DNA of 64,000 bases from Aurantiacibacter sp. D1-12. GTDB lineage: Bacteria; Pseudomonadota; Alphaproteobacteria; Sphingomonadales; Sphingomonadaceae. Where the stretch lies: contig NZ_JAPJZJ010000001.1 in NCBI RefSeq assembly GCF_028858515.1, positions 310,001 to 374,000 of the forward strand. The letters are read 5' to 3'. Position numbers and translations under genes: made by a program. Positions 10,410 through 20,039 of this stretch are shown piece by piece; within the stretch, counting starts at the first letter, position 1, and every line of letters begins with the position of its first letter. The notes under the pieces were generated by a model. That model did not search any database and had not been told where the DNA came from. It saw only the letters and a list, made by a program, of their open reading frames with translations.

Positions 10410-12563
10410 TCAACGCTCCGCTTTCGCCCGTGCCCGCGCGCAGTGAAGCACCGGCTCGGTATATCCCGACGGTTGCTCGGCACCGCTGATGATCAGCTCG
10501 CGTGCCGCGGCCACCGCAATGCTGGTGCGTATGTTGGGAGCCATCGGAACATAGGCCGGATCGCCAGCGTTCTGTGCATCCACCTTGGCAGCCATTTCGT
10601 GCAGTGCCTCGTCAATCATCAGGCGGTCGACAATGCCGTGCTGGAGCCAGTTGGCGATGTGCTGACTGGAAATGCGCAGCGTCGCGCGGTCTTCCATCAG
10701 GCCGACATCGTGAATGTCCGGCACCTTCGAGCAGCCGACGCCTTGGTCGATCCAGCGCACCATATAGCCGAGAATGCCCTGCACATTGTTGCGCAGTTCT
10801 TCGGCGATCTCTTCGCGCGTCCAGTTCGTGTGTTCGGCGAGCGGCACGGTCAGCAGTTTGCCCAGCGGCACAACGGTTTCCTCCTTACGCTCTCGCTGCC
10901 GCTCGCTCACATCGCAAGCATGGTAGTGCATCGCATGCAGCACGGCGGCGGTGGGTGAGGGGACCCACGCGGTGTTTGCCCCACTCGCAGGATGGCCGGA
11001 TTTCTCTGCCAGCATCTGGTGCATCCGGTCGGGTGCCGCCCACATGCCTTTGCCGATCTGCGCCTTGCCCGCGAACCCGCAAGCGAGGCCGATTTGCACG
11101 TTACGATCTTCGTAGGCGGCGATCCACTCGGCCTGCTTGATCTCCGCCTTGCGCGCCATCGGCCCCGCTTGCATCGATGTGTGGATTTCGTCTCCCGTAC
11201 GATCGAGAAAGCCGGTGTTGATGAAGAAAATGCGGTCCTTCACCGCATGTATGCACGCGGCGAGGTTGGCGCTCGTGCGCCGCTCCTCGTCCATCACGCC
11301 GACCTTCACGGTGTTGCGTGGAAGGTCGAGCATATCTTCGACCGCATCGAACAGGCCATTGGTGAAGGCGCATTCCTCTGGTCCGTGCATCTTCGGTTTG
11401 ACGATATAGATGCTGCCGGTCTGGCTGTTGCGACCCTTGTCATGCATGCCGATGAGCACTGTGATCGCTGCGTCGAGAATGCCCTCTGGCATCTCATTCC
11501 CGTCCGGAAGGAGTACGGCTGGCGTCGTCATCAGATGGCCGACATTGCGCACCAGCAGCAGGCTGCGCGTGCGCAACGGCTGGGTGTTGCCGAGCATATC
11601 GGTGTAGGTGCGATCCGCATTAGCGGTGCGCGTCTGCGTCTTGCCGCCCTTGATGAAAGTCGCTGAGAGATCACCGCGTATCGCGCCGAGCCAATTGCGG
11701 TAGGCAGCAACCTTGTCTTCAGCGTCGACGGCCGCGACAGAGTCCTCCAGATCGACAATCGTTGAGAGAGCCGCCTCGAGACGAATGTCGGCAATGCCTG
11801 CGTGGTCGGTCCTGCCGATAGGGTGGTCGGGATCGATCACCACCTCGATATGCAGGCCGTTGTTGCGCAGGATCAGGTTGTAGCCTGAGGTGCCGAGGAA
11901 CTGCGCAGGATCGGCAAGCGCAGGGATACCTCCCTTCCAATCTGCCCAGGACCCGAAGACCAGCGGAACCGCTTCATCAAGAAACGCCTTGGCCTTGGAG
12001 ATGACCTGCGCGCCGCGTGCTGTGTTGTACTCACCGGCCGAAGGTACTTCGCCATCCAGAGCATCGGTTCCGTAGAACGCGTCATATAGGCTGCCCCAAC
12101 GCGCATTGATCGCATTAAGCAGGAACCGCGCGTTGAGGGCCGGGACCACAAGTTGCGGCCCGGCGATACGAGCAATTTCATCGTCAACATTCGCGGTGCC
12201 GATGGAGAAGGGCTGCGGCTCTGGCGCGAGATAGCCGGTCTCGCGTAGAAAGTTCTCGGGAGTGCCGCGACCCGCATCGGGATTGTCGCGGTGCCAGCCA
12301 TCAATCGCTTCCTGCAAGTGCGCCCGCTTGGCGAGTAGATCGCGGTTACGCGGTGCAAATTTCGCCGCAATGTCGGCGAGGCCCTGCCAGAAGTTCGCAG
12401 CGTCGATGCCCGTACCCGGAAGCACCTCGTCCTCGACAAAAGCTGCAAGCTCGTCGGCGACCCGCAGGTAGGAGCGAAGGGCGCAGCCTTGCTCGCTACC
12501 CTTGTTTGGGGAGGGGCGCTCGATCTCTGCCAGGGCCGCCCGACAAGAACTCATTGGGCTCAT
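10410..12563 (-). CDS. glcB: Malate synthase G
   Basis: Condenses glyoxylate with acetyl-CoA to malate; 717 residues, near the 723 of E. coli GlcB. Family segments include [11 protein letters not shown] near the N-terminus, [25 protein letters not shown]-like KMHGPEE, and [19 protein letters not shown]. The start (12561-12563) overlaps the stop of the small upstream gene as ATGA, which supports it and suggests translational coupling. About 25 residues before [11 protein letters not shown] (including [17 protein letters not shown]) have no counterpart in E. coli GlcB and read like translated intergenic DNA. Expected to be controlled with aceA by the ScfR-type regulator. Confidence 0.96.
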   Translation of the reverse strand: MSPMSSCRAALAEIERPSPNKGSEQGCALRSYLRVADELAAFVEDEVLPGTGIDAANFWQGLADIAAKFAPRNRDLLAKRAHLQEAIDGWHRDNPDAGRGTPENFLRETGYLAPEPQPFSIGTANVDDEIARIAGPQLVVPALNARFLLNAINARWGSLYDAFYGTDALDGEVPSAGEYNTARGAQVISKAKAFLDEAVPLVFGSWADWKGGIPALADPAQFLGTSGYNLILRNNGLHIEVVIDPDHPIGRTDHAGIADIRLEAALSTIVDLEDSVAAVDAEDKVAAYRNWLGAIRGDLSATFIKGGKTQTRTANADRTYTDMLGNTQPLRTRSLLLVRNVGHLMTTPAVLLPDGNEMPEGILDAAITVLIGMHDKGRNSQTGSIYIVKPKMHGPEECAFTNGLFDAVEDMLDLPRNTVKVGVMDEERRTSANLAACIHAVKDRIFFINTGFLDRTGDEIHTSMQAGPMARKAEIKQAEWIAAYEDRNVQIGLACGFAGKAQIGKGMWAAPDRMHQMLAEKSGHPASGANTAWVPSPTAAVLHAMHYHACDVSERQRERKEETVVPLGKLLTVPLAEHTNWTREEIAEELRNNVQGILGYMVRWIDQGVGCSKVPDIHDVGLMEDRATLRISSQHIANWLQHGIVDRLMIDEALHEMAAKVDAQNAGDPAYVPMAPNIRTSIAVAAARELIISGAEQPSGYTEPVLHCARARAKAER

Positions 12564-12715
12564 CGGGCGAAACGCCCCAGGCGGTGGTGCAGGTTCACGA
12601 GCTTGCGTGTCTCTGCATTGTCCTCACCGTTGCGGATGGCGACGGCGATGGCGTTGCGGATCAATCCGAAGTCCTCGGTGGAGAACACGGGGCGGGCCAG
12701 GGTTGGTGTTGCCAT
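12560..12715 (-). CDS. Small conserved-looking protein between aceA and glcB
   Basis: 51-residue protein starting [20 protein letters not shown] and ending HHRLGRFAR; no signal peptide or membrane span. Its start lies 31 bp after the aceA stop and its TGA overlaps the glcB ATG, so it is placed inside the glyoxylate operon and probably coupled to glcB translation. I do not recognise a family or know a function. The position argues that it is a real gene and perhaps linked to isocitrate lyase or malate synthase. A longer start at 12757 would overlap aceA. Confidence 0.65.
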   Translation of the reverse strand: MATPTLARPVFSTEDFGLIRNAIAVAIRNGEDNAETRKLVNLHHRLGRFAR

Positions 12716-12746
12716 TGTACTTGCTCCTTCTTCGATACCGCGACGG

Positions 12747-14342
12747 TTAAGCCGCAAATTGGTTCATAGTGTTGTCTTTACCGCCTGCCTTGAGGGCAGC
12801 TTCACCGGCGAAGGCGTCCTTGTGATCATCGCCAATGTCCGAACCGGCCATGTTCTGGTGCTTTACGCAGGCAATGCCTTGGCGGATTTCCTCGCGCTGG
12901 ACTTGCTTGACGTAGCCGAGCATTCCGTCGTCACCGAAGTAGCGCTTGGCGAGGTTGTCCGTGCTCAGCGCAGCCGTGTGGTATGTCGGCAGCGTGATCA
13001 GGTGGTGGAAGATGCCCGCACGCTTGGCGGCATCGGCCTGGAAGGTACGGATCTTCTCGTCCGCTTCCTTCGCCAGATCGCTGTCATCATAGTGCTGGCT
13101 CATCAGACGATCGCGATCAAAGTCTGTCAGGTCGCGGCCTTCTTCAACCCACTTATCATAGACCTGCTGGCGGAAGTTCAATGTCCAGTTGAAGCTTGGC
13201 GAATTGTTGTACACCAGCTTCGCATGGGGCACGACAGCGCGGATGCGGTCCACCATTCCGGCGATCTGCTCGACATGCGGCTTCTCGGTTTCGATCCACA
13301 GCAGGTCTGCACCATTCTGCAGCGAAGTGATGCAATCGAGCACGCAGCGGTCCTCTCCTGTACCAGGACGGAACTGGTAAAGGTTCGAGGGCAAGCGCTT
13401 GGGGCGCAAGAGCTTGCCCTCGCGGCTGATCAGCACCTCTCCATTGCCGATCGCCTCAGGGGTGACTTCATCGCAATCGAGGAAGGCATTGTACTGGTCG
13501 CCCAGATCGCCCGGCTCTTTGCTGAAAGCGATTTGCTTGGTCAGGCCAGCGCCGAGCGAATCTGTTCGCGCGACGATGATGCCTTCGGGAACACCAAGCT
13601 CGAGGAAGGCGTACCGAATTGCGCGGATCTTCTGCAGGAAGTCCTCGTGCGGAACGGTAACCTTGCCGTCCTGGTGGCCGCACTGCTTCTCGTCCGACAC
13701 TTGGTTTTCGATCTGCAAGGCGCAGGCGCCCGCTTCGATCATCTTCTTGGCGAGCAGATATGTCGCTTCGGCATTGCCGAAGCCCGCGTCGATATCGGCA
13801 ATGATCGGCACAATGTGCGTCTGGTGGTTGTCGATGGCTTGCTGCGCAGTTGCCGCAGCGGTCTCGTCACCCGTTTCGCGGGCCTTGTCGAGATCGCGGA
13901 ACAGGCCGCCCAGTTCACGCGCATCGGCTTGGCGCAGGAAGGTGTAGAGCTCTTCGATCAGCGCAGGAACGCTTGTCTTCTCGTGCATCGACTGGTCGGG
14001 CAGAGGGCCGAATTCGCTGCGCAGCGCGGCAACCATCCAGCCCGACAGGTACAGGTACTTGCCCTTGGTTGTGCCGAAATGCTTCTTGATGCTGATCATC
14101 TTTTGCTGACCGATGAATCCGTGCCAGCAGCCGAGCGACTGGGTGTAGGCCGCCGGATCCTTGTCATAGGCATCCATATCGTCGCGCATGATCTTCGCGG
14201 TGTAACGCGCGATATCGAGCCCGGTCTGGAAACGGTTCTGCACCCGCAGGCGGGCGGCGAATTCGGGGTTAATCGCTTGCCAGTCCTTGCCGTTCTGCTG
14301 CTTGATGCCGGTCTGGCGGTGAATTTCTGCAAAATACGTCAT
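12747..14342 (-). CDS. aceA: Isocitrate lyase, long (about 530-residue) type
   Basis: Cleaves isocitrate to glyoxylate and succinate, first step of the glyoxylate shunt. The ATG at 14340-14342 gives 531 residues, longer than the 434 of E. coli AceA and like the long form of Pseudomonas aeruginosa. The catalytic loop reads KQCGH (219-223) rather than KKCGH, which is the variant of that subfamily; the catalytic Cys221 is present. DIDAGFGNAE supplies the metal-binding aspartates. A GATGGAG ribosome site precedes the start. The open frame runs on to 14852 but would overlap the divergent regulator. The regulator and a TGTAAAG palindrome lie upstream. Confidence 0.97.
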   Translation of the reverse strand: MTYFAEIHRQTGIKQQNGKDWQAINPEFAARLRVQNRFQTGLDIARYTAKIMRDDMDAYDKDPAAYTQSLGCWHGFIGQQKMISIKKHFGTTKGKYLYLSGWMVAALRSEFGPLPDQSMHEKTSVPALIEELYTFLRQADARELGGLFRDLDKARETGDETAAATAQQAIDNHQTHIVPIIADIDAGFGNAEATYLLAKKMIEAGACALQIENQVSDEKQCGHQDGKVTVPHEDFLQKIRAIRYAFLELGVPEGIIVARTDSLGAGLTKQIAFSKEPGDLGDQYNAFLDCDEVTPEAIGNGEVLISREGKLLRPKRLPSNLYQFRPGTGEDRCVLDCITSLQNGADLLWIETEKPHVEQIAGMVDRIRAVVPHAKLVYNNSPSFNWTLNFRQQVYDKWVEEGRDLTDFDRDRLMSQHYDDSDLAKEADEKIRTFQADAAKRAGIFHHLITLPTYHTAALSTDNLAKRYFGDDGMLGYVKQVQREEIRQGIACVKHQNMAGSDIGDDHKDAFAGEAALKAGGKDNTMNQFAA

Positions 14343-14432
14343 GTGGGCTCCATCCGGGAACTTTGTTTGTGATGGAGCTGGTTTTGCATTGCATTCATGC
14401 GCCGTCGTGCAATTCGGTGTAATGTTGTCAAA

Positions 14433-14463
14433 CTTTACAAGAAATGTGTGTAATGCTGTAAAG
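14433..14463. promoter_or_regulatory. Palindromic operator between aceA and the ScfR-type regulator
   Basis: Perfect 7-bp inverted repeat CTTTACA (14433-14439) and TGTAAAG (14457-14463), centres 24 bp apart, in the 144-bp divergent gap. TTTGCAAA-like half-sites are known for the related RamB regulator, so this is a natural binding site for the adjacent regulator. A lone TTTGTAAAG recurs right after the regulator gene (about 15896-15904). Confidence 0.55.
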
Positions 14464-14486
14464 GTGTGTCCGATACGGAGGGATAT

Positions 14487-15893
14487 ATGGCTGGTAAAGC
14501 GCTCTATCTGGGGCCGAGACTGAAGAAACTGCGTCGCGATCTGGGCCTCACCCAGGCGATAATGGCGGACGATCTGGACATCTCGCCCAGCTACATTGCG
14601 TTGATGGAGCGCAACCAGCGCCCTGTTACGGCAGAGATGCTGATCAAGCTCGCGACGACTTACCGCATCGACGTGGGAGAGTTGGCCGATGAGGATGCAG
14701 ACGAAACAGCGAAGCGCCTTCAAGGCGTGCTGAAGGATCCGATCTTTGCCGATATCGCTATCGAACCGCTCGATATCGAGGATATTGCAACGAGCTACCC
14801 CGGCATGGCCGAGGCACTTCTGCGATTGCATACTGCCTTTGGTGAAGAACAACTCGCACTGGCCGAGCGTCGCGAGAGCGCCTCGCCTTCGTCAACCGAT
14901 ACCGATGGCCCGAGCGATCCGGTGGGCGAGGCACGTGCCTTCCTCGCCGCACGCCGCAACTGCTTTCCCGAGCTCGATGACAGTGCTGCGCGGGCCGCAC
15001 GTCAGCTCGATTCCTACGAGGCAATGCGTGATCACCTGAAGGACAAGCACGGACTTGAATTGCGGCTGACCGACGATGGACTCCTGCGCGGTGCGCTGCG
15101 CTGGCACGATTATCACCGTCGCCGCATCTATATCGCTGAGCGGCTCGATCATGCCGGGCGGCGTTATCAGGCCGCTTTGCAGATCGCGATCCTCGAGCAG
15201 GAAGCTGCGATTACGGATTTGCTGGCCGACAGCCGGATCGCCAGCGACGACGGTAAGCGCCTCGTCCGGCGCGCCTTGCAGAGCTATTGGGCGGCTGCTG
15301 TGCTCATGCCTTATCGCGCGTTCTTGAGGGCGGCTGAGGACCTGCGGTACGATATCGAGGCGCTGTGCGCCCGCTTTTCTGTCAGCTTCGAACAGGTGGC
15401 GCATCGTCTCACGACATTGCAGAAGCCGGGCGAGGAGGGCGTGCCGTTCTTCTTCTTGCGAGTGGACAGGGCAGGCAATGTCTCCAAGCGGCTCGACGGA
15501 GCGGGCTTCCCTTTTGCGCGGCATGGTGGCGGGTGTCCGTTGTGGAATGTCCACCGCGTGTTTGACAGGCCTGCCGAAGTCGATGCGCAGCTGATCGAGT
15601 TGCCCGACGGTGAGCGCTACGTGTCCATTGCACGTATGGTCCGCGGCGGCGGCGGCAGCTTTGGGGCGGCCAGCGTCAATCGCGCAGTCGCAATTACCTG
15701 CTCGGCCAGTCACTTCGACCAGCTGGCCTATGCCGACGCGCTGAAGGATGCGGAGCCCACGCCCATCGGCGTGGCATGCCGGATGTGTCACCGCCCGCGT
15801 TGTGTCGCGCGGTCTGCGCCCCCGATGGGACGCGAAATCACACCCTCGCGCTTCCGTGAAAGTGGCGTGCCGTTTGACTTCTCGGTGGATTGA
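14487..15893 (+). CDS. ScfR/RamB-type transcriptional regulator of acetate metabolism
   Basis: 468-residue regulator. The ATG at 14487 follows an excellent ribosome site (GGAGGGA). Residues 8-62 form an XRE helix-turn-helix (LGLTQAIMADDLDISPSYIALMER region). Next comes an IrrE-like peptidase domain in which the expected HExxH is replaced by ALQIA, so it is probably non-catalytic. The C-terminal half is the domain of short-chain-fatty-acid regulators, with QVAHRLTTLQKPG, VPFFFLRVDRAGNVSKR and a final Cys group CRMCHRPRC. RamB of Corynebacterium and ScfR proteins control aceA and malate synthase; the divergent aceA supports the same job here. Confidence 0.88.
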   Translation: MAGKALYLGPRLKKLRRDLGLTQAIMADDLDISPSYIALMERNQRPVTAEMLIKLATTYRIDVGELADEDADETAKRLQGVLKDPIFADIAIEPLDIEDIATSYPGMAEALLRLHTAFGEEQLALAERRESASPSSTDTDGPSDPVGEARAFLAARRNCFPELDDSAARAARQLDSYEAMRDHLKDKHGLELRLTDDGLLRGALRWHDYHRRRIYIAERLDHAGRRYQAALQIAILEQEAAITDLLADSRIASDDGKRLVRRALQSYWAAAVLMPYRAFLRAAEDLRYDIEALCARFSVSFEQVAHRLTTLQKPGEEGVPFFFLRVDRAGNVSKRLDGAGFPFARHGGGCPLWNVHRVFDRPAEVDAQLIELPDGERYVSIARMVRGGGGSFGAASVNRAVAITCSASHFDQLAYADALKDAEPTPIGVACRMCHRPRCVARSAPPMGREITPSRFRESGVPFDFSVD

Positions 15894-15968
15894 AATTTGT
15901 AAAGCTGTCCCCCGCCGCCGATCAATATCGCCTTGTTAGGCTAGCCGCTTGAGCTTAGGTAATGCGCC

Positions 15969-16721
15969 ATGGCTGGTGAATTGAAAGACAACCGAGGGCG
16001 GGGTGATGCGGAGTGGGGATTTCCCGCTATCCACCCCGAAGGTCGCAAGTATGGCGTGATCGCGGTCGGCATATCGCTGATTTTTCTGGTCCTTCTCGAT
16101 TGGGAGATCATCGGATGGCCATTGTTGGCGCTTTCGGCAGGCGTTTTTGCCTTCTTCCGTGACCCTGAGCGCGTTGTGCCGCAGGGAGAGAAGGTGATCG
16201 TTTCGCCTGCCGACGGCCTGGTTTCGCTGATTTCGCAGGTCGAGCCGCCCAAGGAGCTGCAAGGACCCGACAGTGACGGGGGCGAAGGCCTCGGCAGCGG
16301 TCCGGTTACACGCATTTCCATTTTCATGTCGGTGTTTGACGTGCACATCAATCGCGCGCCGATTGCGGGAACGGTTAAGCGCATTTTCTATATCCCCGGC
16401 GCCTTCATGAACGCCGATCTCGACAAGGCGAGTGAGGAAAACGAGCGCCAGCACGTGATGATCGAGCGAGCCGACGGTGCGCGTATCGGGTTCACCCAGA
16501 TCGCCGGGCTCGTTGCGCGGCGGATCGTGCCATTCATCAAGCCAGGCGACATAGTGGCATCGGGCCAACGCGTTGGCCTGATCCGTTTTGGCAGCCGCGT
16601 GGACGTCTATCTCCCCGCTGGCACTGATCCGAAAGTCTTGCTCGGCCAGAAGGTGGTCGCGGGTGAGACAGTGCTCGCCGAAATGGGCACACAGGGCTTG
16701 CTCGAGGGCGTTAGCCAGTGA
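15969..16721 (+). CDS. psd: Phosphatidylserine decarboxylase proenzyme
   Basis: Makes phosphatidylethanolamine from phosphatidylserine at the inner membrane. 250 residues, the short type common in alphaproteobacteria. Two hydrophobic segments lie at about 28-60, then FFRDPER, SPADG and [13 protein letters not shown] motifs. The self-cleavage site is [11 protein letters not shown], with Gly208-Ser209; the serine becomes the pyruvoyl group. It overlaps pssA by four bases (GTGA), so substrate maker and user are cotranslated. Confidence 0.96.
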   Translation: MAGELKDNRGRGDAEWGFPAIHPEGRKYGVIAVGISLIFLVLLDWEIIGWPLLALSAGVFAFFRDPERVVPQGEKVIVSPADGLVSLISQVEPPKELQGPDSDGGEGLGSGPVTRISIFMSVFDVHINRAPIAGTVKRIFYIPGAFMNADLDKASEENERQHVMIERADGARIGFTQIAGLVARRIVPFIKPGDIVASGQRVGLIRFGSRVDVYLPAGTDPKVLLGQKVVAGETVLAEMGTQGLLEGVSQ

Positions 16722-17650
16722 ACGGCGACAATCACGACGATCACGATTTCGATGAAGACGCAACCGCTACGCCCGGTCCGGCATGGCTGGGGCCCAAGGC
16801 CAGTGAGGGTGAACACGTAACGCGGTCGCGCGGGGGCAGGGGGCTTTCGGTCCGCGCCGTGGTTCCCAACGCCATTACTGCTGCTGCACTGTGCTCGGGT
16901 CTGACTAGCATCCTGTTTGCTGTCAGCGAGCAATGGGACAAGGCGGTGTTTGCGATGATCATCGCGGGCGTGCTCGATATGATGGACGGCCGCGTGGCGC
17001 GGTTGCTCAAGGCGCAGTCCCGTTTCGGCGCCGAGCTCGATAGCCTCGCAGATTCAGCAAGTTTCGGCATTGCGCCCGCTCTGGTGCTGTATCTGTGGTC
17101 ACTGGTGGACATGCCGCGCTTCGGTTGGCTGGCGGCTTTGGCCTACGCTCTGTGCTGTGCTCTGCGTCTGGCGCGGTTCAATGCCCAGATCGATGTCGAG
17201 GATCAGCCGCATAAATCCGCTGGTTTCCTCACCGGTGTTCCTGCGCCGATGGGGGCGGGCTTCGCCTTTATGCCGGTCTATCTCTGGCTGGCGACCGAGG
17301 AACCGATTTTCCGCGACCCGTTGCTGGTGGGGCCGTGGTTGATCCTCATCGCGTTACTGATGGTGTCCAATATCGCCACACCGAGCTGGAAGTCTCTGCG
17401 ACCGTCGGGTGACCTGAAGCTTGCCGTCATCGCAATGGCAGGCCTGCTTGTAGGTGGACTGATGTTCGAGACGTGGTGGACGCTGACCCTGATCGGTGTG
17501 ATCTATCTTAGCCTGATTGCCTGGACGATCCTGCGCTATCAAAAGGTCAAAAACGAGCGGAAGCTCAAGAACAAAGCGCCAGTGCCCGGACGAAAGCCTC
17601 TTGCGGTTGACGAGGTTGAACGGTCACTGTCCGAGGGGCGCGATCCATAG
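16718..17650 (+). CDS. pssA: CDP-diacylglycerol-serine O-phosphatidyltransferase
   Basis: Integral membrane enzyme making phosphatidylserine; 310 residues. It starts at a GTG that overlaps the psd stop. A hydrophilic, acidic N-terminus of about 45 residues precedes the CDP-alcohol phosphotransferase signature D90-G91, A94-R95, G104, D108 and D112 (in DGRVARLL and [10 protein letters not shown]). Several membrane spans and a basic C-terminal tail follow. The pair psd-pssA supplies the phosphatidylethanolamine branch; cdsA (23 kb) makes its CDP-DAG. Its last 86 bp overlap, antisense, the end of the small membrane-protein gene. Confidence 0.95.
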   Translation: MNGDNHDDHDFDEDATATPGPAWLGPKASEGEHVTRSRGGRGLSVRAVVPNAITAAALCSGLTSILFAVSEQWDKAVFAMIIAGVLDMMDGRVARLLKAQSRFGAELDSLADSASFGIAPALVLYLWSLVDMPRFGWLAALAYALCCALRLARFNAQIDVEDQPHKSAGFLTGVPAPMGAGFAFMPVYLWLATEEPIFRDPLLVGPWLILIALLMVSNIATPSWKSLRPSGDLKLAVIAMAGLLVGGLMFETWWTLTLIGVIYLSLIAWTILRYQKVKNERKLKNKAPVPGRKPLAVDEVERSLSEGRDP

Positions 17651-17774
17651 CGGCGAGTTCTGCCCGCACAGCGCGATACTGCCTCGCTGCCTTGCGCAGC
17701 GACGCATGACACACGGCAAACGACACTGCGGCCACCAGACCGAAGAACAGCGAAATTGCAATTGCGAGTGTCAT
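17565..17774 (-). CDS. Small single-span membrane protein, candidate SOS gene
   Basis: 69-residue protein. The ATG at 17772-17774 has a good ribosome site (AAGAGGAAA). Residues 3-23 (LAIAISLFFGLVAAVSFAVC) form one membrane span, followed by a basic, helical then Pro/Gln-containing cytoplasmic tail. I do not recognise the family. Upstream on the same strand lie two LexA boxes, one of them between plausible -35 and -10 elements, so the gene should be repressed by LexA and induced by DNA damage. Small SOS-induced membrane proteins that block division are known in Caulobacter (SidA), which makes this a reasonable hypothesis but not an assignment. The 3' end overlaps pssA antisense. Confidence 0.6.
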   Translation of the reverse strand: MTLAIAISLFFGLVAAVSFAVCHASLRKAARQYRAVRAELAAMDRAPRTVTVQPRQPQEAFVRALALCS

Positions 17775-17848
17775 ATCCGTATTTCCTCTTAGTGCCCCGA
17801 CAGCGCTGTTCGCGGTGATTCGTTCCCGTTGACCCTGCCGATGGGTGG

Positions 17849-17900
17849 TTTGTTCCATCTCTGTTCTCACCCGTCAAGAACTTTTGTTCCACTTGTGTTC
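17849..17900 (-). promoter_or_regulatory. SOS promoter with two LexA boxes
   Basis: Two matches to the alphaproteobacterial LexA site GTTC-N7-GTTC: GTTCCATCTCTGTTC at 17852-17866 and GTTCCACTTGTGTTC at 17886-17900. On the minus strand TTGACG (17872-17877) can serve as -35 and AACAAA (17849-17854) as a weak -10 with a 17-bp spacer; the first box lies between them and the second just upstream. Transcription would run into the small membrane-protein gene, giving a leader of about 70 bases. Confidence 0.7.
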
Positions 17901-18187
17901 TCATATCGGCAGGCCCCCAAGATATGGGGTTCAATGGGAGAACGTGCGGGGGCGAGCCTTTAATTCGTCGCCCGATAAGCGAATCACCGCACATCACGAT
18001 TTGGGGTGGATTTCTGCGTTGGGCTCCGCTAACTGCGCGCCCGTCGAGTGAAGACAGGGCGAATCATCGCCGCGTCCGATCCCGGCAAATTCACATGGAA
18101 GGCATACATACCGGTGCCATCCGCGGCTAACTTAAGCCGAGGACGGTTCCCCGCTTTCCAGAGGAACAACCGGAAAGGAATTTACCT
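17901..18187 (+). other. rpsB upstream region without a gene
   Basis: About 290 bp between the LexA boxes and rpsB. I find no supported gene. It must hold the rpsB promoter and leader; the sequence just before the start (GGAACAACCGGAAAGGAATTTACCT) is split here as GGAACAACC and GGAAAGGAA, the latter being the ribosome site. Autoregulatory leaders are known before rpsB in other bacteria, but I cannot show one here. Confidence 0.4.
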
Positions 18188-18955
18188 ATGGCGGCACCTA
18201 CCGTCACCATGCAGCAATTGATCGAGGCCGGCGCACACTTCGGCCACCAGACCCACCGCTGGAACCCGCGGATGAAGCCGTACATCTTCGGCGACCGCAA
18301 CGGCGTTCACATCATCGACCTGTCGCAGACCGTGCCGCTGTTCGCGCGCGCGCTCGACTTCGTGCAGCAGACTGCCCGCGCAGGCGGCAAGGTTCTGTTC
18401 GTCGGCACTAAGCGTCAGGCGCAGGAGCCGATCGCTCAGGCAGCCCGCGCATGTGGCCAGCACTTCGTCAACCACCGCTGGCTGGGCGGCATGCTCACCA
18501 ACTGGAAGACGATTTCGGGTTCGATCAAGGAGCTCAAGAACCTGGAAGAAACGCTTTCGGGCGACACCAGCCTTCTCACCAAGAAGGAAGTTCTTCAGCT
18601 GACGCGCAAGAAGGACAAGCTGGAACTGTCGCTGGGCGGCATCCGCGATATGGGCGGCGTTCCGGACGTGATGTTCGTGATCGATGCCAACAAGGAAGAT
18701 CTCGCGATCAAGGAAGCCAACGTGCTTGGCATTCCCGTGATTGCCGTGCTCGACACCAATGTCGATCCGGAAGGCATCGCTTTCCCGATCCCCGGTAATG
18801 ATGATGCCAGCCGCGCTGTGCGTCTCTACTGCGACGCCGTGGCTCAGGCCGCGACGAAGGGTTCGGGTGACGGCGTAGTGGACTCGGGTGCTGACATCGG
18901 CGCGATGGACACTCCTCCGGTAGAAGCTACTGCTGAAGAAGCTCCGGCTGCCTGA
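18188..18955 (+). CDS. rpsB: 30S ribosomal protein S2
   Basis: 255-residue ribosomal protein S2. The N-terminus [22 protein letters not shown] (positions 10-31, shown in part: [17 protein letters not shown]) and [13 protein letters not shown] are diagnostic, as is [13 protein letters not shown]. The C-terminal tail after about residue 225 is acidic and Ala-rich, a common extension. It heads the order rpsB-tsf and then, past a convergent gene, pyrH-frr, which is conserved in most bacteria. Confidence 0.98.
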   Translation: MAAPTVTMQQLIEAGAHFGHQTHRWNPRMKPYIFGDRNGVHIIDLSQTVPLFARALDFVQQTARAGGKVLFVGTKRQAQEPIAQAARACGQHFVNHRWLGGMLTNWKTISGSIKELKNLEETLSGDTSLLTKKEVLQLTRKKDKLELSLGGIRDMGGVPDVMFVIDANKEDLAIKEANVLGIPVIAVLDTNVDPEGIAFPIPGNDDASRAVRLYCDAVAQAATKGSGDGVVDSGADIGAMDTPPVEATAEEAPAA

Positions 18956-18977
18956 TCTGGCTTACGCCTGATTTTTC

Positions 18978-19009
18978 TGACAGGCGGGCGATCCGTCGCC
19001 TGCCTGTCA
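18978..19009 (+). terminator. Strong hairpin between rpsB and tsf
   Basis: TGACAGGCGGGCGA (18978-18991) pairs with TCGCCTGCCTGTCA (18996-19009) with only one G-U, leaving a 4-base loop. No T-run follows, so it may be an attenuator or a barrier to RNA decay rather than a full terminator. It would separate rpsB and tsf output. Confidence 0.55.
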
Positions 19010-19084
19010 CAATTCCAATTCATGGCACCGGTCATCCCCCCCAGAGGGCCGGTGTCACGCATCATTTGAAAAGGATCACAGACA

Positions 19085-20020
19085 ATGGCTGCATTTTCCG
19101 CATCCGACGTGAAAGCCCTGCGCGAAAAGACCGGCGCGGGCATGATGGACGCCAAGAAGGCGCTTGAAGAAGCTGGTGGCGACATGGAAGCCGCAGTTGA
19201 CGCACTGCGCGCCAAGGGCCTCGCCACCGCCGCCAAGAAGTCCAGCCGCACCGCGGCTGAGGGCCTTATCGGCGTGGCTGTATCGGGCACCAAGGGTGTT
19301 GCCGTTGAAGTCAACTCGGAAACCGACTTCGTTGCCAAGAACGACCAGTTCCAGGACTTTGTCCGCAAAACCACCGAAGTGGCTCTGGGCGTTGACGGCG
19401 ACGATGTCGAAGCTCTCAAGGCTGCTGCCTACCCTGATGGTGGCACTGTAGCTGACAAGCTGACCGACAACGTCGCAACCATCGGCGAGAACCAGCAGGT
19501 TCGCCGCATGAAGACCGTTTCGGTCTCGCAGGGCGCTGTCGTGTCCTACATGCATAACGCCGTTTCGCCGGAAGCACAGGACCTCGGCAAGATAGGCGTT
19601 CTCGTTGCGCTTGAAGGCGATGCCAGCGAAGATGTCCTCGCGAGCCTGGGCCGCGATATCGCCCAGCACGCTGCCGCAATGGCTCCACTTTCTCTGGATG
19701 CAGACGGACTCGACGCCGAAGTAATCGAGCGTGAGCGTTCGATTGCACAGGTCAAGGCTGCCGAAAGCGGCAAGCCCGAGAACGTGCAGGAGAAGATGGT
19801 CGAAGGCGCAGTGAAGAAGTACGCCAAGGAAAACGCACTGCTGAGCCAGATCTTCGTGAAGGACGGCAAGGCGACCGTAGAAGAATACGTAGCCCGCGTT
19901 GCCAAGGAAGCCGGCGCATCGATCAAACTGGTCGATTATGTTCGCTACCACCTCGGCGAAGGCATCGAGAAGGAAGAAAGCGACTTCGCCGCAGAAGTGG
20001 CTGCTGCCGTTGGCGGCTAA
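19085..20020 (+). CDS. tsf: Translation elongation factor Ts
   Basis: Nucleotide exchange factor for EF-Tu; 311 residues. The N-terminal UBA-like part has [19 protein letters not shown], the family signature, and the core has [11 protein letters not shown], which contacts EF-Tu. A ribosome site (AAAGGAT) precedes the ATG. A terminator follows 23 bp after the stop. Confidence 0.98.
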   Translation: MAAFSASDVKALREKTGAGMMDAKKALEEAGGDMEAAVDALRAKGLATAAKKSSRTAAEGLIGVAVSGTKGVAVEVNSETDFVAKNDQFQDFVRKTTEVALGVDGDDVEALKAAAYPDGGTVADKLTDNVATIGENQQVRRMKTVSVSQGAVVSYMHNAVSPEAQDLGKIGVLVALEGDASEDVLASLGRDIAQHAAAMAPLSLDADGLDAEVIERERSIAQVKAAESGKPENVQEKMVEGAVKKYAKENALLSQIFVKDGKATVEEYVARVAKEAGASIKLVDYVRYHLGEGIEKEESDFAAEVAAAVGG

Positions 20021-20039
20021 TCGCTTCCTCGAAGCAAAT

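Noticed and set aside
12489-14372. 627-codon plus-strand open frame opposite aceA
   Set aside because: It is exactly antisense to isocitrate lyase and part of glcB upstream region, has no family features, and is a by-product of high GC codon use.
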